This document shows, piece after piece, positions 6,854-11,696 of a DNA stretch of 11,696 nt. The position numbers were made by a program, and so were the translations under genes. The notes below the pieces were generated by a model that was given only the letters and a program-made list of their open reading frames with translations, had not been told where the DNA came from and did not search any database. Every line of letters begins with the position of its first letter. Position 1 is the stretch's first letter. Where the stretch lies: assembly GCA_945876155.1 (NCBI GenBank), contig CAMCMW010000019.1, positions 1 through 11,696 of the forward strand, given 5' to 3'. The DNA is from an uncultured Ruminococcus sp. GTDB taxonomy: Bacteria; Bacillota; Clostridia; Oscillospirales; Ruminococcaceae.

Positions 6854-8419
6854 TTATACAACAGCCTCAACTATTCTCTTTCCATTAACTTCAATAGAAC
6901 GAACGCCGGCTTTCTTATTTTTATTAAAATTGAAGCTAAGCATATAGCCGATATTTGTTTCATAATAATCAAGATATTCAGTAAGTTGCCGTTCACCACG
7001 GGTGTTATATTCTTCACCATGCCAAATTTTCAGTTCAACAATGTACTGCTTACCATGATAGTCGATTATCAGGTCGGTTCGCTTATTATCTCTGGTTCTT
7101 GATTCTACATAGTAGTTTCCAGTGCCATTAATTATTGGTCTGACAAACAGCATAAAGTACTTTCTGCCAACGTCCTCAACAAACTCTTCAGGTTTGCTGC
7201 CATAGATATTTGTAAAGGTCTGAACAAAGCGTTCAAGAATCTTTTCCATATTAAGATTACCGTTTTCTATGAAAAGGTTCTTTTCATTTGAACTTACTTT
7301 TGAAATTTCATTGGTTGTTATTTCAATAGACATAAACCAATTGTAAATCCGTGTTTCAAATATTCTGTTTGAGATTGCAACAATATTATCGTCGTTCTTT
7401 ATAAATCCATACATCAAAGCAGTGCTTATTATTGCATCATCTTGATTAAATGGGATTTTTTGACCTTCAAAAAGAATCGTGTAAACAAGATTTCTAAGCA
7501 TTCCGTCATCTTCAAGTTTATTTATAAGAGATTCAAATAATGGAGATTTTTCAAGCAGAATCATTCTGATTGCTTCAAGAAAGCCTTCCTTTGTCCATGG
7601 ACTGATTTCAGAGTCGATTTTTTCATCAAGGCATCTGCATATATCAGAAACAAGTACAGGATAGCCTGATGTATAATCATATATCATTTCAGACATTTTC
7701 TTTATGTCCATACCTGTATGGTTGTCTTTTTCATATTCAGAAAGCATTCCGGCAATATCATTTACGGAGAAACTCATATCAATATCAAAAGACACTGCTA
7801 TATTCCAGGGACTGTTATGTCTGTGTTCGTTGTCAGGACGAAGCTTCTGTCTGAGATTACGCACATCATGTACTCCTGCAAGTATTACAGACTGGAATGT
7901 AGGCTTACGATTTCTTTTCAGATAATATCCTCTCAGCTGAGCAAGGAAATCAAGAAAAACCTGATTGTTTGATGCCTGGTCAACTTCGTCAATCATTAAC
8001 ACTACTGGTTTCTCAGACTCCTTACACAACTGACTGAGCGTTTTAAACAGTTCACCAAGTTTCAGATTTTCCTTATCCTGAAGCTGCTCAAAAGATTGTA
8101 TAACAGTATCAGAAATATCTGTCCTGATTTCCAGAACTTCACATAATTCTCTTGTAAAAGCCTGAGTAAAGGTTCTTTCCGTTTCAAAATCATCAGAACT
8201 CAGAAATTGAAAATCAAGATTTATTACAATATAACTATCCGCAAGATATGATTCAAGGGCTTCAAGCGTTGTCGTTTTTCCGTACTGTCTTCCACGATTG
8301 ATAGTAAAGTACATACCATTATCAATCATGTGCTTTATCTCTTCAAGTCTTGAATCCAGATTCACCATATAATGTTCCCTGGGATTACATGAACCAGTTA
8401 TATTGAATCTTCTCCGCAT
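6854..8419 (-). CDS. AAA-like ATPase with C-terminal PD-(D/E)XK nuclease-like domain
   Basis: The 521-aa protein begins with FNITGSCNPREHYMVNLD, a conserved-looking opening of AAA-like ATPases found in Firmicutes and other gut bacteria. It then has a Walker A (RGRQYGKTT, 42-50), a Walker B (VVLMIDEVD, 139-147) and a sensor-like ILAGVHDV. The middle (SGYPVLVSDICRCLDE) resembles the helical lid of STAND/archaeal-type ATPases. The C-terminus holds D449, then E462-L-K464 in IVELKIW, the D-x12-ExK pattern of PD-(D/E)XK nucleases. This is followed by a helix with Q478 and by FNFNKNKK. The architecture is widespread but its role is unproven; defence or DNA processing are common guesses. The start has AGGTGAG four bases upstream. 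It is a single gene with its own promoter, converging on the sugar operon and divergent from the HicB gene. Confidence 0.85.
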   Translation of the reverse strand: MRRRFNITGSCNPREHYMVNLDSRLEEIKHMIDNGMYFTINRGRQYGKTTTLEALESYLADSYIVINLDFQFLSSDDFETERTFTQAFTRELCEVLEIRTDISDTVIQSFEQLQDKENLKLGELFKTLSQLCKESEKPVVLMIDEVDQASNNQVFLDFLAQLRGYYLKRNRKPTFQSVILAGVHDVRNLRQKLRPDNEHRHNSPWNIAVSFDIDMSFSVNDIAGMLSEYEKDNHTGMDIKKMSEMIYDYTSGYPVLVSDICRCLDEKIDSEISPWTKEGFLEAIRMILLEKSPLFESLINKLEDDGMLRNLVYTILFEGQKIPFNQDDAIISTALMYGFIKNDDNIVAISNRIFETRIYNWFMSIEITTNEISKVSSNEKNLFIENGNLNMEKILERFVQTFTNIYGSKPEEFVEDVGRKYFMLFVRPIINGTGNYYVESRTRDNKRTDLIIDYHGKQYIVELKIWHGEEYNTRGERQLTEYLDYYETNIGYMLSFNFNKNKKAGVRSIEVNGKRIVEAVV

Positions 8420-8440
8420 ATTCGCTCACCTGCCCTTATT

Positions 8441-8456
8441 TACTTATTTATAAGTA
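8441..8456. promoter_or_regulatory. Inverted repeat overlapping the AAA gene promoter
   Basis: TACTTAT-TT-ATAAGTA is a perfect 7-bp inverted repeat with a 2-base centre. It overlaps the -10 hexamer (8453-8458) and the presumed transcription start. This suits an operator, although so AT-rich a palindrome can arise by chance. Confidence 0.35.
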
Positions 8457-8480
8457 TATCATATTTTTCAGAAAAATCAA
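8453..8480 (-). promoter_or_regulatory. Promoter of the AAA/nuclease gene
   Basis: On the minus strand TTGATT (8475-8480) and TATACT (8453-8458) are separated by 16 bp and lie about 35 bp before the start codon at 8419. Confidence 0.55.
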
Positions 8481-8593
8481 GTATATGGCTGATTAATTGG
8501 CAAGTGTCTGACAAACTCAAGTTATTACCCGTGTAGGGTGTACAGCAGTTTTATCATACGCTTTATAAATATTATGTCCACCAAAAAAGTCGC

Positions 8594-8623
8594 TTGACAC
8601 CTTATATGGTGTCATGGTATAAT
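8594..8623 (+). promoter_or_regulatory. Promoter of the HicB-type gene with built-in operator
   Basis: TTGACA (8594-8599) and TATAAT (8618-8623) are perfect consensus hexamers with an 18-bp spacer. The spacer is filled by GACACC-TTATAT-GGTGTC (8596-8613), an inverted repeat with perfect 6-bp arms that also covers most of the -35 box. A repressor bound there would block RNA polymerase. HicB-type proteins commonly repress their own promoter through a C-terminal DNA-binding domain, so autoregulation is the natural reading. Confidence 0.75.
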
Positions 8624-8664
8624 ATAATTAACGAAGTCATTGAAAATGGAGAGGAGTGACCTGT

Positions 8665-9027
8665 ATGAAAACTCTTAATGAATATATGAAATTGCCGTAC
8701 AGAATGGAAATTGTTCCTGATGTGGAAGAAAACGGATACGTTGTATCATATCCTGAATTACCTGGCTGCATTACTTGTTCTGAAACTTTGGAACAAGCTG
8801 TTTCAAATGCCGAAGAAGCCAAAAGAGAATGGCTTGCTGCTGCAATTGAAGAGGGACTTGAAATACCTGAGCCTGTTAATATAAATGAATATTCAGGTCA
8901 GTTTAAGCTTCGTATTCCAAAATCCCTGCACCACACTTTAGCAGTTCATGCCAAGGAAGAAGGTATCAGCATGAATCAGTATTGTGTTTATCTTCTTACC
9001 AAAAATGATACCCTGACTCACATTTAA
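8665..9027 (+). CDS. hicB: HicB-type antitoxin, solitary
   Basis: The 120-aa protein has the HicB partial RNase-H-like fold (YRMEIVPDVEENGYVVSYPELPGCITCSETLEQAVSNAEEAKREWL). After a short linker comes a ribbon-helix-helix type tail (FKLRIPKSLHHTLAVHAKEEGISMNQY). This is the usual HicB order, with an N-terminal toxin-binding part and a C-terminal DNA-binding part. I chose ATG 8665 because GGAGAGGAG ends eight bases upstream; the GTG at 8656 lies inside that site. Canonical HicB neutralises the HicA mRNA interferase, a short protein encoded beside it. No HicA frame is present on either side here: a strong promoter and operator precede the gene directly and a terminator follows six bases after it. 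It may therefore be a stand-alone regulator, or an antitoxin acting on a distant partner. Confidence 0.88.
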   Translation: MKTLNEYMKLPYRMEIVPDVEENGYVVSYPELPGCITCSETLEQAVSNAEEAKREWLAAAIEEGLEIPEPVNINEYSGQFKLRIPKSLHHTLAVHAKEEGISMNQYCVYLLTKNDTLTHI

Positions 9028-9032
9028 TTTTT

Positions 9033-9058
9033 ATCCCGTCAGAAATGACGGGATTTTT
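9033..9058 (+). terminator. Intrinsic terminator after the HicB-type gene
   Basis: ATCCCGTCA-GAAA-TGACGGGAT is a perfect 9-bp stem with a GAAA tetraloop, followed directly by a T-run to 9058. It begins six bases after the stop codon. Confidence 0.92.
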
Positions 9059-9124
9059 ATCTTTAGTAAGTCAGGATTTTTTAAAAATCATCTTTTTTTC
9101 TGCTGTGGTCTTGAACCTGCACAC

Positions 9125-9823
9125 TTACCATTCAATAGTTTCGATATGCGTTTCCTCTTTTTTCCTCACTTTGAAAGTAAACTTACCATCTGCTCTGCCT
9201 ACTACAACCCAGTCATCAAAGTGTCTGTATACCTGATTGTACTTGTCATACAGACATCCGACAGGAAACTTATCTTTGAGCAGGGTGACAAGTATTTCCT
9301 TTGCAGAAATATTGAGATTTTCCGCAAGAAATTCTCTGAACTCAGGATTCTCGTTATAGTAAAACCAGAATATATGTATCACCAGACTATATCTTATCTC
9401 ATCAAGGTAATCGAATTCAAAGTCACAATCATTTTCTTTAAGATAGTCGGTGATAAATTCAAGTGGAATTTTTATCCTGAATGGTCCCGGAATAACGTAA
9501 TACCACTTGTTATCAGTATCATAAAAATAGCCGTAATCTACAAATGATATTTTGCTGAAAATCTGCCGTTCACTTGTCCCCTGCCAGAACGGATACCCTG
9601 TAAGTTCATGCGAATCATACCAGTCTCCGTTTCCATTTTCGCTTCCGGGTTTTCCTATTCTTCCTGTCTGCCCGAGTCCAAAAAGATAATCAACCTTTTC
9701 CGGATCATTATACCACGAGATTAATCTCATTCCTGTATTCTGACAATATCCTCCATTACCCGACCAGCCATACTGAACACTACCGTCAGAAAGCCTTCTC
9801 GCCATTACACTTATATCTCCCAT
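9125..9823 (-). CDS. Unrecognised 232-aa protein downstream of the serine recombinase
   Basis: I cannot assign a family name. The N-terminus (MGDISVMARRLSDGSVQYGW, then SGNGGY) is rich in Gly, Arg and aromatic residues. The middle has GLGQTGRIGKPGSENGNGDWYDSHEL and the acidic stretch DCDFEFDYLDE. The C-terminus ends in an alternating charged strand, DGKFTFKVRKKEETH. There is no signal peptide and no convincing membrane helix. I chose ATG 9823 because AGGAGG lies seven bases upstream. An in-frame ATG at 9853 overlaps the recombinase stop but lacks such a site. The gene starts 26 bases after the recombinase stop, so the two were probably co-transcribed. I recall similar openings in unnamed clostridial proteins, but only from memory. 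It converges on the HicB gene; after its stop the minus strand shows no clear terminator. Confidence 0.75.
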   Translation of the reverse strand: MGDISVMARRLSDGSVQYGWSGNGGYCQNTGMRLISWYNDPEKVDYLFGLGQTGRIGKPGSENGNGDWYDSHELTGYPFWQGTSERQIFSKISFVDYGYFYDTDNKWYYVIPGPFRIKIPLEFITDYLKENDCDFEFDYLDEIRYSLVIHIFWFYYNENPEFREFLAENLNISAKEILVTLLKDKFPVGCLYDKYNQVYRHFDDWVVVGRADGKFTFKVRKKEETHIETIEW

Positions 9824-9849
9824 ATAGTTTCCTCCTATACTACCAACCA

Positions 9850-11369
9850 TCACATTTTTTGAGTTGGCGTCTTAAACAATCTTCTTTCAAATGTATATTT
9901 TTTCGTAACATCATCAAGGATTCCCAAACCGTAATTCAGACAAAAAACAACCTTATCCCTGTATACCGTAATACTCGTGATATAGTCTTGAACGAACGTA
10001 CGGAAACGCAGATTATCCTCTTTTAATTCATAAAACCGATTTATCAGATTGCTGTAATCAGAATAACTGACAGACTCTATTTTATGAAGATTATCAATTG
10101 CATATTCCAAATCGTTTTTGCCTGACTCCAGAGTGTTTATCTTCTCATAAGTTTCAATGGATTTTTCTTTTTTACTATGAAGCTTAATGAGCTCTGTGTT
10201 CATCTTATCAAGCTCCCTGTTCAAGGATTTTCTCATAGCCGGAATCCTGCAATTATACCTTTCGATACGTTTATTAAGCCCGGCAATTCGTTTTTTCATT
10301 GCTAATTCATTAAACATTTCCCGTTCCAGTTACTTCACAGTATGTTCATCCAGTCTGGCACTATCAACCTCCTTTATATTAGAGCAGTCAGCTTTGTATG
10401 ATGTACAGCAATATACGTTGAAAGTATATTTCCCAAAGCGTTTTCTTGCGAACATTTTCTTGCCGCATTCTCCGCAAACTACGATACCCGAACACAGATA
10501 GAAATGCTTTGAGCCTAACTGCCCCTTAGCAGTTACGGATTTTCTTCTTTCAGCCGCTTTCTGAAAAGTTTCCATGGATATGATAGCAGGACAGCCTCCT
10601 GTAATTCTTATTATTTCCTCTTCCGGCTTATAGCGGTGACTATAGTCCTTTGAAGAAGAACAGTTGTATACATAAGTACCTGTGTATTTCAGATTGTTCA
10701 GTATCTCATAGAATGATACAGAATTCGGCATGAATTTATTTCCTTTTTTAGTGACATACCCCTTTGAATTAAGATATTCAGCTATATTACGATAACTGTA
10801 TCCGTTTATATACATATCATAGATTATCCTGACAGCCTCAGCTTCACGCTCGTTGATGACAAGCTTCTTATTCTCTCCGACATCATACCCTAAAGGTGCG
10901 GATCCTCCTGTGTGCTTACAGTGAAACGCATTTTCCTTTAAGCCCTTCATGACCTCTCTTGCAATATTTGAAGAATAGTACTCCCCTATTGACTCAAGCA
11001 TTGATTCAAGAATAATTGATTCGGGCGAATCATCAAGTCTTTCAAGAACACTGTACAAGCGTACACCGTTATGTTTAAGCTTATTCTTATAAATCGCAGA
11101 ATCGTATCTGTTGCAACTGAATCTGTGTCCAGCTTATGTACGAGAACTATATCAAACATTCCTTTTCCGCTGTCTTCAATCATACGCTGAAAACTGGGTC
11201 TGCGGTCATTGGTAGCCGAATATGCCTCGTCAACATAAGTTTCTACAATTTTCCATTTATTCTGAGTACAGAAATCCTTCATTGCCCTGACCTGTGCATC
11301 AATAGATTCTGTTCTCTGATTGTCCGAAGAAAACCTTGCATACAAGGCTGCTCTTTTAATTTCAATCAT
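9850..11369 (-). pseudogene. Large serine recombinase, broken by a 2-nt frameshift and an ochre codon
   Basis: With two corrections this is a complete recombinase of about 505 residues. The N-terminal catalytic domain starts at ATG 11369 (RAALYARFSSDNQ, catalytic serine S14; then YVDEAYSATNDRRPSFQRMI and DIVLVHKLD). There an extra GT/AC dinucleotide (plus-strand TGTG at 11124-11127) shifts the frame; the next frame resumes as NRYDSAIYKNKLK with R-to-C just before it. The recombinase domain (GGSAPLGYDV, then YRNIAEYLNSKGY) and zinc ribbon (CSGIVVCGECGKKM, then YCC and DC) are intact. An in-frame TAA (10330-10332) then interrupts HTVK-stop-LEREMFNELA. A coiled coil and the typical end, YRDKVVFCLNYG, follow to 9850. 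Such enzymes integrate, excise or invert DNA at short att sites. Two independent lesions argue against sequencing error and indicate an inactive remnant. Confidence 0.9.
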
Positions 11370-11547
11370 TTTCTTTTCCTTCCGCTGCAGCATTTTTAGT
11401 TTATCACACTTCATCTCAAAATGCTACTATTTTTTTGGAAGTTTTGAAGAAAATCTTCGTTTATAACAATTGAGTGGGACAGTTCAGACCGAAACCTACG
11501 CTTTTCACAAATTCAGATTGATTCAATACAAAAATAACAGTTCCGAA
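11370..11547. other. Region upstream of the recombinase remnant
   Basis: I see no gene here. There is a purine-rich ribosome site (GGAAGGAAAAG) just before 11369, a small perfect inverted repeat GAAGA-AAA-TCTTC at 11446-11458, and no convincing promoter hexamer pair for the recombinase. Confidence 0.5.
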
Positions 11548-11696
11548 GGTCAACACTACAATATTTCGCATATTTTCAAAAGTGCTGTTATTGTACGTAT
11601 CAGCATTTTGCCCTCGAAGAAAAAATCACCCTTATGGCTATATTTTATCGAAACTGCAACAGAATCGATTTAAAGCCATAAGGGTTTCTTAATTTC
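11548..11696. repeat. 149-bp direct repeat, right copy, reaching the window edge
   Basis: This is the same element and orientation as 870-1018, offset by exactly 10678 bases with no gaps. The perfect 12-bp arms are at 11628-11639 and 11674-11685, with the inner ATCGA/TCGAT pair conserved. Loop bases differ. The alignment runs to the last base of the window, so the true right end is unknown. It lies 179 bases upstream of the recombinase start, much as the left copy lies 145 bases upstream of the Rpn-type gene start. In this copy only, AATAACAG (11533-11540) just outside the repeat pairs with CTGTTATT (11585-11592) inside it. Confidence 0.85.

Noticed and set aside
6782..7102. Plus-strand frames overlapping the 3' end of the AAA/nuclease gene
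   Set aside because: They are antisense to the conserved nuclease-domain coding region and have no ribosome site or recognisable motif.
9107..9117. GGTTCAAGACC on the minus strand, resembling a tRNA T-arm or att core
   Set aside because: The flanking bases do not complete a 5-bp T-stem and no acceptor, D or anticodon arms can be drawn. It is not a tRNA end I can support.
11470..11673. 67-codon plus-strand frame covering the right-hand repeat
   Set aside because: It needs a non-ATG start, has no ribosome site and is not kept as an open frame in the left copy of the repeat.
1..11696. CRISPR array, rRNA, tRNA or a diversity-generating/retron system
   Set aside because: I found no regularly spaced short repeats, no reverse transcriptase motif (YxDD), no cas-like genes and no tRNA cloverleaf on either strand.

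Overview
The window looks like low-GC Firmicutes chromosome, most likely a gut or rumen clostridium of the Ruminococcus/Oscillospiraceae type. The basis is AT-rich intergenic DNA, strong AAGGAG ribosome sites, TTGACA/TATAAT promoters, a GPH-type sugar symporter, and the mix of Rpn-type, AAA/PD-(D/E)XK, HicB and large serine recombinase genes. The genus is an inference from gene content only.

Layout. At the left edge (1-725, minus) is the N-terminal 241 codons of an Rpn/PD-(D/E)XK 'transposase-like' nuclease. An 800-bp stretch without genes follows. It holds the nuclease promoter, one copy of a 149-bp repeat (870-1018) and a GC-rich, highly foldable island (1155-1254). Next, on the plus strand, come a ROK regulator (1520-2620) with its own terminator and then an operon: a zinc-dependent polyol-type dehydrogenase (2855-3880), a GPH/MelB-like sugar symporter (3903-5273), a PfkB/fructokinase-like kinase (5266-6231) and a VOC/glyoxalase-fold gene (6235-6627) broken by one in-frame amber codon. 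The likely logic is uptake of a sugar or sugar alcohol, oxidation to a ketose, and phosphorylation into glycolysis. The ROK protein is the probable local repressor, because its own promoter and the operon promoter share TTTTATAAAA and AAAGCGTT elements.

The right half is accessory. It has a minus-strand AAA-like ATPase fused to a PD-(D/E)XK nuclease-like domain (6854-8419), whose 3' end abuts a 23-bp copy of part of the GC-rich island. A solitary HicB-type antitoxin (8665-9027) follows, with a palindromic operator inside its promoter and no HicA beside it. Then come an unrecognised 232-aa protein (9125-9823) and a large serine recombinase (9850-11369) inactivated by a 2-nt frameshift and an ochre codon.

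The right edge (11548-11696) carries the second copy of the 149-bp repeat, in the same orientation as the first. The two copies align without gaps at an offset of 10678 bp with 14 mismatches, so all genes except the Rpn fragment sit between direct repeats. I see no CRISPR array, rRNA or tRNA. The least explained items are the repeat pair, the GC-rich island and its partial second copy, and the unknown protein next to the recombinase.
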